From the NCBI GenBank assembly GCA_009741485.1, contig CM019236.1, forward strand, positions 44,648,185 to 44,712,184: a stretch of DNA of 64,000 bases. Direction: 5' to 3'. Below, one piece after another: positions 1 through 11,954 of the stretch. Position 1 is the first letter of the stretch; every line of letters begins with the position of its first letter. Below the pieces are notes generated by a model. That model was given only the letters and a program-made list of their open reading frames with translations, was not told where the DNA came from and ran no database searches. The stretch comes from Malurus cyaneus samueli. Lineage: Eukaryota; Chordata; Aves; Passeriformes; Maluridae. Made by a program: the position numbers and the translations under genes.

Positions 1-1480
1 GTGGATCTTCAGAGGGCTATCTATTTACAACCCAAATAATTTCCTGTATTCAGTAATTCTGCAATCACCATTGGTGCAATCACTCAAACAAATCCACCAG
101 ACCAAATAGCATATTTACTGAACAGTCCGTCCCACCACCTTCCTGACCAAGTCTCGAGGATTTCTTCGGTCTAGAAAAAATCGGAAACTTCCAGCTTACG
201 CAAAACACGAAGTGCCTAAGGGAAAGCGATATGGTGGTCTGCTGCGTTTCGATGTACATATAGATATGAACCAAAAAACCACACCTACGAATGGGCACTG
301 TGCCAGAATCTGCAAGGTGGTGAGGGAAGAGCACTGCAGTTCTGACCTCTCAAGGCAGGATTGATTTTTTCTCTTTGGAGGTGAAGAAGACAGTGTAGCC
401 ATGGAAAAATTAAATTAACCAGTTTCAGGGAGGTTTTGTGTCCTTTTCCTTCAGTAAGAACAGGGTGGTATTCTTCGCCACTGCCTCAGCGACAAAAAAC
501 CTCAATTTGCAGGCATGGATAAATTATGCTTATAAATATTCACATGGCAATGGTAGCAGGAATTCCCAATCTTGTGAATTACTAGAATATTTGAACTTGA
601 TCAGTTTAAGATTAGATAGTCACATTATTTTCTTTTCTGCTGTGAAACATTTCTTCGCAGGATGCCGCACCCTTTCATCAGGTGCCAAAGTGAAAAAAAA
701 TTTTTGTGCTGGGTTTGGATTGCATGATTTTGTAGTCGCTGTTTTTGAGTTTCAGGTTTCTTCCCTTAGAGGGCCTTTTAGTAAATAGAATCTGATGTTT
801 GAAAAAATAAGAAGTCATAGATTGAATTAGTCTAAAAAACGAACCTAACAAAATGACGCTCCATCAACCCCAAGGGTGGAAACTTTTATGCGAGTCTGAC
901 ACCCATATAAATAATATGATATTGATGAGAATAATATTGTTTATTATTTAGAAGAGTAATACACCAAATTGTAATACTTATAATCTCTTGATAGACATAT
1001 AATACACTAAATCATTTGATATCATTAAAAATAATATAAATTCTAAATATAAAATTTCAGTCGCAAAAATATAAAATCAGATAAATACATATTGAAGAAA
1101 AAAAAAATCACATCTCTGAGATTTACCGCCTGGAATTTGTCTGGTACCCAGCTGCCTGTCTGTGTCTTCTATGCGCTATTTGCTGAATGAGTAATCATGT
1201 GACAATCATGGGATAAATCTGTACTGGAGCATGGCTACCTCCAGCGGGTGAGCGAGCGCCAGGATTGAAGATAAAAAATGAAGATGAAGGATGAATAGAT
1301 GTAAGAATGGTGAAAATGAAGCAAGGACCTCTCACAAATCCTTCTTGCATGAAGCTTTGCAAATCCCCAGCCTGTTCCAGGGCGTGTCAGGTATCTTCTA
1401 TATTTATATCCAGGCTCAGATAAAATGGGATCTGAATGGATTTCTCCGATCCAGGGAAATATAGAACTCCGGATTCCTAC
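1..1480. other. Unrecognised block with raised CpG content and AT-rich core
   Basis: I see no gene. By eye the first 900 bases carry about 18 CpG dinucleotides, whereas 2000-2900 carry only a few; more CpGs follow at 1070-1480, for example in agcgggtgagcgagcgcc near 1240. An AT-rich core spans about 900-1110. The short open frames match nothing I know. The block could be a relatively young mobile-element insertion cut by the window edge, or a weak CpG-rich regulatory patch. Confidence 0.3.
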
Positions 1481-4115
1481 CACTATAGCAAGGATGTAAT
1501 ATGTTGCCTTACTGGAAGGATATAAAATATTTTCCTTCTGTCCATTAAAAGTGGTGAATGAAATGACAAAATTCTGTCAATATTGACAACAATGATTTCT
1601 GCTGCTGGCCAAATTTTCTGTTTCTTTGTCACATTTTCTGTTAAGGAATTCCATCACAGATAGGCTTCAGTTTTGCCACCTGGAAAAAACCCTCTCTCAG
1701 CTGAGGGGAAGTACACAGCCTGTCTGAGAGCAAAATTAATTGTCATGTTGCTAAGAAGATGCTGCTGGAATGTGGTAGAAAATGTGATCACTGAGCTACA
1801 AAATGCTGGAACTGTTTTGTGATGGTTGGTCAATGAGATAAAAGCCAGGCTCATTTGATGGGTCCATGGGGGTGACAAAAGACACTACATAGTATTTTTA
1901 CATCAGAATCTGTCTAAAATGATACAGTTACTACTGTCTAACCATGAACAGTGTCTCTGTTTCCATCTTTTAACTGCCATGGAAAAAAGCATGGACACAT
2001 GTATGGTTGATTTTTTTGCCTTACCCTGTTTTGGAAGATCAGTTCATTTTTAAGTCAGACATGCATCGCCAGGAACTGTGAAAAAGACATTTCTCTTTAC
2101 AAATGGGTCTCCTTCTCTCTCACTACTGAATTCTGACAAGTTGATGGGTATTGTCAGTGCTTTGCAGATGCTTATCATTGACCCTTAGTTTTCCAAAAGC
2201 CCATATTTTTACTTGGCCATCTTGCCCACGGTATAAACCTGACTGCTTTTTACTATTGACAAACTCCCTCAAATACCAAAATATCAGAAGCTGAGACTGT
2301 TTATTTTTTACATAAAAACATGTTATTCTTATCCTATGGAAACAGCCATTACAAAAACACAGCTATGAACAAGGGAGCTATGAACAACTGAGCTAACTGA
2401 TTTTGTGGTAAATGCTTTAAAATCTTGGTTTTAGAGCTCTATGAAAATCCTCAAAAAGCTAATGCTGGGGTTTTTTTGAGCATGTGAGAAGAGATGGAGA
2501 ACATTTACAGTGGTTTTCTAAACAATCAGGTCTCTGCCTTGTGGGCCAATGCAGCATATCCTCTGAAGGCTTTCGGAAGTTTTGTACAAGGTTCATGTCA
2601 GGATAGCCATTCTGGACAATACATGCTGAACCTGACCTTCCTCAGCTTTAGCTAGGAGACCTGTCCAGACACATTAAAGAAAAGGCTGGCCTAATTTGCT
2701 ATGTAGTCCTTTCTCCAAAGGTAATTTGGAATTAGAATCTAAAATTCACAGAGCTGACTGAGAAGTCTGTTAATCCTGGACATCTGGTCACAATCTGCTG
2801 CTGTTCCTCAAGACAAAGGCTCCTGGGCAGGGGGAAGGATGTGCTGAAGCACAGCCCTTGTGGAACATGTGCTAGCCAGCACCTCCACAGCTTGAGCCTT
2901 CCAGGTCACTGCACTGCATCAGGCTCTGAGATAGGGCCATTCCCTTCGTCTGTCTGATCTCTCTGGAGCTATTGTTTCCCATCTGCTTTGACCATCATGT
3001 GCTTAATGCCATTTTCCCAGGTGTGTGGTCTAGAATGACTCCGGCAGCAGCATTCCTATTAAGGCTGAGGACATCTTAACATAATTAGAGAGAACACAGT
3101 CTCTAGGTGTCCTCCTCATTACCACAAACACTACTTGCTTTTCAAAAAACTCCTGCTGAGGACCTGAAACTCTGGCAGTCTTTTCTGCTGATCTTAGATC
3201 TGTTTGTGGGGAGTATGCTGGGTCACTTAATCCCAGAGCATGTCCGTTTTAAATTGGGCAGCAGCAGGAATTCAGTGGAGAGATTTGCTGGAGTGGTAGT
3301 GTACAGTGGACACAACTTTAAAGGACTCCCAAGGGACTTTAACAAACAGGGCATGTCAAATGTTGTGTTACTGCTTGAGATTATGTATTCAACACAATCC
3401 TAAACCTTCAATTTTTCCTGTTCAGAATCTTACCTACTCAAAAACTAACGTAGAAACTTCTCTTTTGTAACTTCCCCTTCTTTCTGCTCTTTATTGTAAG
3501 CCTGTGCTATGTAAGCATCACATAATTTTGCAATGGAATTTTGACATTTGGTTGCACTGAATTATAAAATCGAAAACTTTCAGAACTAAAAATTTTATGC
3601 TTCAACCCTGACTTCCTTGTGAAGTCAAGGTATCTTAGCATTCAGAGTGCTGAGAAAGTGCATTATGAAAATACTCATGTCATATGTGGAGGTGTTTATA
3701 TTAATCATAAACATGTTTTATACTCTCAATTCTCAACACATAAGATGTGGCCTGTTAATTCATTAAGTACCATTAATGAATTGAAGAAAAAAAAAAAGCT
3801 GTAGAAATTAATTTATATTTAGGAAGGCATAATCAGGTCATAGAAGTTGTTGGTCCTGTTAGTAGTTGGATACTGGACTACAAGGACCTAGTTTGTCATC
3901 AAGTAATTTAAATGTGCTTCAGATGAGCTGAACTTATCTATGAACTTCTAAGTATGTTTTAAATATGCAGAGTTAAAATTGGCAAATGACATTTAATAAA
4001 ATACTCAGAGTTTGTGGGGTCATGGTCAAAAAGATCACCAAAGGTCTTTCTGTTCCCTGGTTTTTCTTTTCCACAGGAATTTTTGACAGGTTAAAAAATC
4101 CAGCAGCAATTCCAA
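1481..4115. other. No recognisable feature (3' flank of CHRNA8)
   Basis: AT-rich, non-coding in appearance. The longest open frame, 98 codons at 3107-3403, has no known domain and lacks coding character. No mobile element was recognised. Confidence 0.5.
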
Positions 4116-4236
4116 ACCAAAACCAAACCAAACCAACAATAAAAAACAACAAAACAACTGGACAAAAACCCCACAACAACAAAACAACATCAACAGCAGC
4201 AACAAAAAACCCAAACCAACCAACAAAAAAACAGTG
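4116..4236. repeat. A/C-rich simple sequence
   Basis: Irregular runs of CCAAA, CAACAA and AAACC units on the plus strand, almost without G or T. It produces open frames on both strands (3986-4360 plus, 3973-4226 minus) that are artefacts of the low-complexity composition. Confidence 0.8.
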
Positions 4237-4933
4237 CCCTAAATGGAAAAACTTTTGTTTGCTACAGAATTCTGGATCATGGATGCTAGTTGCTCATGCG
4301 TCAGGATATCTCCTTTTCATTTCCCCTGCACAAAAGGAAAAAGGGAGCCATCATTTGTAAATTTGGATAATTTTGGATAGCATCATGGCCCAACAGACTC
4401 TATGGAGATGTAAAGGTTAATTATGCATCACACTTGTATTGATAATAAAATGAAAAACCTTGGCTTTTGGTTAAAAATAAAGAAGAACCTTTTTTCAGGA
4501 AAAATAGTTATCTGGTTTTGGAGGTAGTTCTGACATTTATCATCACGGTTATCAAGGAGTAATTTTTCTTTATACAATGAAACTGACAGTGCTACCCCAT
4601 TAAAAATGAATTCTTAACTACAATTGTATGTCTTCTAAATAGATCATAAGTGGGAGTTTTTCATCTGAATTATTTCTAACTAACATGAAATTTCAGAATA
4701 ATATTGGTACATCTATTTTTAGAGCTCTCTGTGACTGTGACCTTATCTCTTCCTCCATGAACTTTTGTATTTTATGATGAGTGGATTTTAGGCTTCTGGT
4801 TGGTTTTTCTTGTCTGTGGCATTTTAATAATTGTTTTCACTTTTTGATGTTCTTTTCAATGTCTGTATCCTGAGGATATTCTGTTGGTTCATGGGATGGT
4901 TTTGACTGAAAGTCCTTGGGACAATTACAACAC
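4237..4933. other. No recognisable feature
   Basis: AT-rich unique-looking sequence between the A/C-rich tract and the LTR. No open frame of interest. Confidence 0.5.
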
Positions 4934-5492
4934 TGTGTACTGGGGTAGAGTTACTTTCTTCACAGTGTCAAATATGGAGCTGTGTTCTGGATGTGGGATG
5001 CACACAGGGTAGATAATGCAGAGATGTTTTAGTTATTGCTGAGCAGGGCTAGCAAAGAGCCAAGGCCTTTCCTGCTTTTTGTACTGCCAGGCTGGGGAGA
5101 AAGTTGGGGTGCATGGGAGAGACCCAAAGTGACCAAAGGGATATTCCATTGACATCCTGCTCAGTATTTCAACCTGGGTGCAAGAAAGAGGAAGGGGAGG
5201 CATTTGGAGTGATGGCATTTGTGTCCCCAAGTCACTGTAAGGTGTGAGGGGGTCTTGCTGTCCTGGAGATGTGAAACACTTGCCTGCCCACGGGAAGCAG
5301 TGAATGAGTTCTTTGGTTTTCTCTGCTTGTGTAGGTGACCTTCGTATTCCCTATTCAATTGAATTGATCTCAATCCACGAGTCTTCCAGCTTTTACATTT
5401 GATTCTTTCCAGTCCATGGCGCTGGTGAGGCAGGAGCAAGAATGGTGTGTGCAAGAATGGTGCTTGGTTGATGGATGGGGTTAAACCACAAC
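4934..5492 (+). mobile_element. Avian endogenous retrovirus LTR, solo, degraded
   Basis: The segment follows, end to end, an LTR type common in bird genomes: a start like tggggtagagtta, then gagccaaggcctttcctgct, ccaaagggatattcca, cctgcccacgggaagcagtg, and a 3' end ggggttaaaccacaaca. The TATA position (near cagtatttcaacctgg) is mutated, so U3 promoter function is doubtful. No internal retroviral genes lie on either side, which points to a solo LTR left by recombination. The exact family name is not given because I matched it from memory. A target-site duplication is not clear. Confidence 0.8.
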
Positions 5493-5777
5493 ACACGGTC
5501 CCAGGAGGTTCCTCATCTACACAAATCAATCTCTTGGTCCCAGTGATTTATTCAGAACTGCAGAGGAGCTGCAGAGCTGATCTGCCACTGCAACATTCAG
5601 CACTCTATAACCACAGCAGGTTATAGATGACAGATACGGATTTCTTTGAAATTCCATTTTTCTCTTCAAAACCCTCATTTGTTTAAGCTGTAAAAGGGAC
5701 ATTTGAATGCATAAAGGATGAAATGTAAAGCTTTGCTGTGGTGTTGAGGGAAAGGTTTCAAATGTATACTGACACAG
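5493..5777. other. No recognisable feature between LTR and CR1
   Basis: Short spacer of about 285 bases. Open frames here are short and do not resemble known proteins. Confidence 0.5.
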
Positions 5778-6058
5778 GATCATTGGATCATAGAATCATG
5801 GACATAGAATTGTTTGGGCTGGAAAGCACCTTAAAGATCATCCAGGTCCAGCCCCTCTGCCATGTGCAGGGACACCTCCCACCAACTAGGCTGCTCAGAG
5901 CCCGTCCAGCCTGGCCTTGAACACTTCCAGGATGGGCAGCACAGCTTTCCTGGGCAACTGTTCCAGTGCCTCACCATCCTCACATCCTACATCTAATTTG
6001 AATCTCTTGTAGTTTCAAACCTTTTCCCCTTGTCCTACCACAATCTGCCCTCCTATAA
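5778..6058 (-). mobile_element. CR1 LINE 3' end, minus strand
   Basis: On the plus strand it starts with the reversed CR1 terminal octamer repeat (tcatagaatcatggacatagaat), followed by gtttgggctggaaagcacct, aaagatcatccaggtccagc, cctggccttgaacacttcca and ccccttgtcctacc. These are the standard order of CR1 3' sequences read backwards, so the element points along the minus strand. It is a typical 5'-truncated copy of under 300 bp. Confidence 0.88.
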
Positions 6059-9000
6059 AGCTGTACTTCATAGAATTCAGAAATCTGTACCTGAAATACC
6101 ATCAAGACTACTTTTTCTCCCACACAATTTCACAAAACATTACAAGAAACCGTTTTTTTCGCTTTTTGTTTTGTTTTCTGTTTTTTTTTCCTCAATGAAA
6201 AAGGTCTTTTCTTCCCTTTTTTTCTGGGGAAAAAAAATTCCACCCAGTCCTATTTGTTGACAAAAATAGCCGAATGTACAGCTTAAACCTTGAGGCATGC
6301 AGACAATTAAAGGATATTGAGATTCCTAAGCATACCTCCCCATTATTATGTTCTATCATTGAATGTTAATAATGCCTTGAAAGTTTAGGAAAGCAATGCC
6401 ATTTGTCTGAAAGCCAAAGCACAGATATATCTTTAAATTTATTTGATTAGAACTCACTGTACTGTGACATGTATACTTTCCCTTTTTCGATGTTGTATAA
6501 CCATGCAAATTATTTCAACAAAAATAATTTTCTAAGTAAGGAAGTAGATACTCCTAAAGGCACAGTACCGTATTCCTGTCCTTGGTCTGGAATTCAGATC
6601 CTGTTTTCTCTCTGAAATGGATTTAAAAACCCAAGAAGATATAAAGTCTGTAGGAGTCAAGCATGTGTTCTGAAATCAAAAATGTTTCACTTTTTTTTTT
6701 TTCCAAGAATATCTCTTTTTAAAGCTTGCCATCAGATGAAGCATGGAGTATTATTAGCATTCAGTGCTTTTTTTTCCTGCATTCTGATTGTATTTATTTT
6801 TTTTCTTTTTTTTTGTGCAACTTATTTTTTTCCTTTAGTCAAACAAGTCTGTCTGGTCTGTGTCAAAACAATGTTTTACTTAGGAAGGTCTTCATCAGTT
6901 TCTTCCATTAAATGAAAATCTACAGGGTTAGTGTGCTGGCAGCCTGTGTAACAACTCAGAGGCTTCTGTTCACAAAATAAATTGTCTATGTTTTGAAGAA
7001 CTAGGAAACGTTCTTTTCCAAAATTATGTCTGTGACATGATCAAGATATTCCCAATATTAAAATAACTCTGCCATTAGTTTTAGATTTGGACTTTGACTG
7101 CTAATAATGATTATGATTATCACCATAAAGGTTTTTTTTCACTCATACTTAATCAGCTAACAATCCTGACATTTAGCTTTGTCATATAAAATGTTTTTAA
7201 GTGATTGAAACTACTAGATTCATTTGTATGCTAGAGATTAGCAAGAAGAGATAAACATGCCAATGATATATTAGGGAAACTGAATTCTCTGTTATTGGAT
7301 GTTAAGATTAAGCACCTTTTGAAAGCACTCGAGACACAGCCACTCTTGGTCCTAAACTGGCACAGGAGAAAAATGGGTGTGAATTATTTTTATGATTAAA
7401 CAGACATGATGAGGAATTGGAGATCTGAAGACCATCTGAAATGGTGGCAGAAAGCAACTGTGATGGAGTTTAGCTTTAACAGCCTTTATCAAGCACAAAC
7501 CCAAGAGACACTTCTACTCTGGCCTGTGAAGAGCCTTTCACATTCTCTCTCACTCAACAAGAAAAGGAGACAGCTTTCTGAGCAAAAGCTTACTTATTTA
7601 CCTTGAAACTTGGAGTTTTGTATATTTCATGCCCTTTCTCCCTTGGTCTGTCATCAAGGAAAAAAAGGAAAAAGAGATCAAGAAACGCTTATTTAGCATA
7701 TGAGTCCAAACTGGATATATCATTCTGGGAAGCCTTTCAGCCAGAGGATCACTGCTGAGCCCAATCTCTTAACCCAGATGTAACCTCACCACATGTTTAC
7801 CGAGTTCTAAATTTTTCTTCCAAATTCTGCCAAGAGAAGCATCACAAAAAGGAAGGCATTTCAGCTGGTTTTGCCTCCCTTTATTTCTTTGGGGATTTCA
7901 CAGTATTTGGGGATTTCACAGTGTTTGACATTCTTATTGTCTAAAATCCCAGATTAGTCCTGTTCTTCATTAACTTTCTTTTGATTCATGGCATCCTCTT
8001 TTCCTAGGCACTTGGTAATTTAGAATAATGGGTTTAGATCATGATCCTCTACTTCTTTATTGTCATTAATACTGAAAAGTTAATTGCGAATGAAATAAAT
8101 ATGTAGCTTTACTGTAATGTAGAAACACTTGATATTCACTGCTGTAAATTATACAGCTTTATATCTCATGATGGCAGATAAAACAGAAAATTTGCAAGGC
8201 AAAAATTATCTAACAAGAACAAAAACACCCATGTGGCCCTGGGTATATCTAGATATGTTAAGGTAACCCATGAGTCGAAGTAAAGATTATGTTTGATTAT
8301 AGGTACAGTTCTTTAAGGTCAATGAATAAACCAGGGCAGATTCTCATCCTCCTATGCTGAATAGCTTCACACCAGAAACCTACCATGCCCTTGAGGAAAT
8401 AAGCAGCTCCTCAAAAAGATAAAGTGCACAAGCATCTTTATTATTATGTTTCCGTGTTACCAGGGGACAGTAAGGTCATCACTCTTTGTGTAACATTTCT
8501 GTAAGTGCCTGGATTTTGGAAAGGATGTTACAGGTTAATTTCTTGTTACCATTTAACCTTTTTAATCAGTTTGGGGTTTTTTCCTTCTTTTGGAATTAAA
8601 TATACCATTACACGAACGGGTGATGCCATGAAGAGCTGTGAATCAGTATGTATCAATCTTTCCAAGTGTACTGTAACTCTCAGGAAAATCTTAAATTTAT
8701 TTGCACTCTCTATGCGCAGTAACCATTTTTCTGTGCTGTTTTACACCAGGTCACTCTACAAATTTTGTGGGAACAATGTTAGTACCTTTCAAAAGGCCAA
8801 GTGATGACTGGATAGCAAAAGGATCTGCCTCATATGTGATCTGAAAAAGTAACCAGCAAGTAGCTTCAGTCCAGTGTAAAGAGTTGTACACTGCATGCCA
8901 CTGATACAATTGGAGTTTTAGGACATTTCTGTAAGAGACCACTCATCCTTGGCATCCTAACAGTATGAAGTCATAGCCTACACATGGAATTCTTTTATTT

Positions 9001-10899
9001 GCACAGATTTTATATATATTTTTAAAAGTCATTTAAATTAGTTTTTCACTGTTGTTTCATATCGTTTCCACCCTCCTTCTGATACTTAGATGTATTCAGT
9101 TAAAAATGCTCTTATACCATAACTCCTTCTTTCATGCAAGGGAACATGCTTTGCATTAGGAAGCTAAGTTATTTTGACTGTGTGCTTTAACATCAGCTTT
9201 TATCTTTTTGTCCTGTCACTGGAAATTACTTTCAAAAATGCTTTTCAAGCAAAAATATTAGTGGCCCTTGAACAAGTGGTCCAAAGTTTACTTAGCATCC
9301 TGCATCACAAGTTGCAGAAATAATTGGATATTTAGACTTTTAACTAATGGACAAATGAAATGACCATTTCATTTGTTGTCCAAGAGAAGAGCCTGGTACA
9401 ACTAACTCAAACTCCCAAACTAATTCTGCTGCTCATTGAGTTGTTTCTATTAGGCTAAACCCTCCTGAATTACATTTTGTACCTCAGTAAGAACAATTTT
9501 GTAAGCAGAAGCAGCAAAATGGGCAGAAGAAAGAACCAGGCATCATCAGAGTTTTCTCCTGCTGGAGAATGAGTTCTTTAAAGCACTAGTGCTCCTATGA
9601 AAATCTCTGTGAAATATGGATGGAATTTTCAGTAGAGGCTTTTACTAGCAGCCAAGGTTAGCACTTGGAGCTGCTCCTGGAGCTGAAGCAACCATGAAAG
9701 CTAGATGAAATATAAAACAGGTCACTGTAGCCAGGACCTTCTTAGGTTGACCTGCTGAGGTGCTTTTTTGGATATAACTCTAAGAAGTATGCTAAATCCA
9801 TGGTTGTGATGATCTAACCTTGCAGCTACAGAAGTTTAACATTCAAAACAGTGAAGTCTCTGAAAGGCCCTAGTGGAAAAGAGCAGGCACCTTTTCCTTA
9901 AAGAATTAGTAGCATATTGCTTCAAACTCTGGAAGAAGCTTCACCATCATCTTTTAAATGGAAGCACCTTCTGTTGAGTAAAAGCATGATCAGCTTCTTT
10001 CTCTCTGACAGTGATGGTGGGAAGGATCCCATCATGCAGATAAGTGAAATGGTAATTTTTTACACTAACTGGAAGAACAGGAAGTTGACAGTCAGCTAGA
10101 GATGAAAATAGATTGTTGTTTTCTACAAGTGAGCATTCAGAGAAAAGCTGTGTTACTCCAAAGAAGAAAGGTGTCTATATCAGACCATGCTCTTTTGTAG
10201 CTCTGCTGTGATCAGTAAGGAAAATAAAATCCTGTAACAGAGGTGTCATTCCCATCCACAGTATTGGATGTAAGGAAGCTGCCATTGAGAATAGTTATTT
10301 TTTTCCCCCCTTATATTCCAGGAAGTGGCATAATTAAATGATGTTTTATTAATATATAGACATTATATTATAGAATATTTAGGGCCAGCAAATTGATAAT
10401 AAACATTGATACATTAAAGTTTAGCAAAATAAAATTAGTCTTTTATACACTCCTTTTGACAAAGTCTACTTACCACATGGAAAAGAGAATGTAATAATAG
10501 AATTTTCAAAAAGTACTACTTTGGTGGTATAGATTAGATATGAAATCTGAGCCAAATTAAATCTGTGGACCATTTCCTACATATTATGGAGACACAAGAT
10601 TCGGCCCTAATTACACAGAGTTTGTCAGTATTAGGTTGGCAACTGCGTTCCAAGAGACCAGAGATATTTAAAATAAGTACATTTTCAAGGTGACAGAAAC
10701 AGTTAAGCTGTGAGACAGCTAAGAAGGCATCGTTAATGGTATACATGGTTGTCAGCAAGGAGGAGGAATTTTCTTTTCAATGTCACAACCAAGACCCAAT
10801 ATCTCCTAACTAAAAGAAAAAAGAAACAAAGTGATTTTTGGGAAAAAAAATTTTTAACAAGTTTACTGAGAAAACATTCCAGTCACTGTAGTAGTTTGA
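6059..10899. other. 3' flank without recognised genes
   Basis: AT-rich, with several poly-T runs between 6150 and 6830 that create T-rich pseudo-frames (6030-6260 and 6682-6915). A near-perfect local duplication of ggggatttcacagt lies at about 7890-7926. I see no exon, RNA gene or mobile element. Confidence 0.5.
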
Positions 10900-11432
10900 G
10901 CTAAAATGATGACAGTTTATTTAAATAAATACAATATACAGCATCATGAGACTGTGGATTTGTCTTTTAAATCTGAGAAGTGCATGTCACAGCCACACCA
11001 AACAATAATCATAAAACACAAACATACTGAAAACAACAAAATTATGCAAAACTTATAGTCATCAATGATCAATTAAATTAACAATATCCAAAAGTTCACA
11101 ATATCATAGGAACACATTGATACTAGTGTTAACTTGTAATAAACATATTGTAATATTGTAATGTATCGAATTCTTGTCTATCACTTATCACAGATCATGA
11201 CATAATTACATGTGGCACTAGTCTATGAAAGAAGTAACAGAGTTCAATGTGTTTACTATGCAGTAACTACAATCACTAACATCAGGAATAATTAGGTCCT
11301 GAAATTATTTTAATCCCCTTCTGTGTATATTAGCATATATAAGTACACTTCTCTATTTGAGTTAAATTATCTGGTAAAATTACTGGCAATATTCACTTTT
11401 GGATTATCATGCTCATATCACCTTTGAAAACC
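10900..11432 (-). other. CHRNA8: CHRNA8 3' untranslated region (predicted)
   Basis: Between the stop codon and the first good polyadenylation signal lie about 510 nt of AT-rich sequence with no coding potential. An ATTAAA-type hexamer near 11307-11312 (minus strand) could give a shorter form. The 3' limit is a guess at the cleavage zone 10-30 nt beyond the AATAAA; a longer UTR is possible. Confidence 0.55.
10916..10921 (-). promoter_or_regulatory. Candidate polyA signal AATAAA
   Basis: On the minus strand this reads AATAAA (TTTATT on the plus strand). It is the first canonical hexamer seen downstream of the CHRNA8 stop codon, 512 nt away. In an AT-rich region such hexamers also arise by chance, so this rests on position only. 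Confidence 0.5.
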
Positions 11433-11954
11433 TTACGCAAAATCCTTCGAAACAGCTTCTATAAAATTTGGAGCAGACATAAGTATTGTAAATGTGCAAA
11501 TGATGGCAAAAAGGGTAAATGCAACCAGACACAATCTGTCTATGACAGCAGCTGCAAACTTCCACTCACTGCAGATCTCTTCACCCTCATCTTGTTTCCT
11601 GAACCGTGTCGCAATGAACTGGACCTCCTCCAGGATCTTCACCATCACAGGGAGAGTATCCATTAAAGCTTTCTTTTGCACAAGCTCAATATCTTCAGCT
11701 AAGGGGCAAGTCATCTTTCCACCCTTGCCACCCAGGTCGTTGTTCTGAGGGCAGCAGGGGCTCTCCATGGTGTGGTAGCTGTAGATGGTGTTGCCATTGC
11801 TGGGCTGGTGCCCAGGAAGGACGTTCACCTCCATGCTGTTCACGCTCAGGTGGTGCTTGGAGTAGCTGTATTTGCAAGACAGGGGCTTTATATTTTCCCC
11901 AGGTTTTTTCATTCGTAAAAACCAAGCACACCAATTCAGCAGGATGACACGGAC
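11433..11954 (-). CDS. CHRNA8: CHRNA8 exon 10: cytoplasmic loop, M4, C-terminus and stop
   Basis: The exon begins after the acceptor ttccag with [15 protein letters not shown] and ends at a TAA stop (11433-11435). It encodes residues 312-484. The middle of the M3-M4 loop (about 333-400) contains HQPSNGN and CCPQNND and differs strongly from alpha-7. The membrane-associated helix [20 protein letters not shown] precedes M4 (about 447-468), and the tail reads [14 protein letters not shown], nearly the same as alpha-7. The loop normally governs assembly, trafficking and partner binding. The frame stays open through the acceptor into the intron, but the splice site and family alignment fix the exon border. 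Confidence 0.96.
   Translation of the reverse strand, partial: VRVILLNWCAWFLRMKKPGENIKPLSCKYSYSKHHLSVNSMEVNVLPGHQPSNGNTIYSYHTMESPCCPQNNDLGGKGGKMTCPLAEDIELVQKKALMDTLPVMVKILEEVQFIATRFRKQDEGEEICSEWKFAAAVIDRLCLVAFTLFAIICTFTILMSAPNFIEAVSKDFA

Noticed and set aside
438..788. 116-codon open frame on the plus strand
   Set aside because: No domain, a non-ATG start and an AT-rich setting; reads as chance.
4930..6058. LTR and CR1 as one composite element
   Set aside because: About 285 bases of unrelated sequence separate them and they point in opposite directions; independent insertions are simpler.
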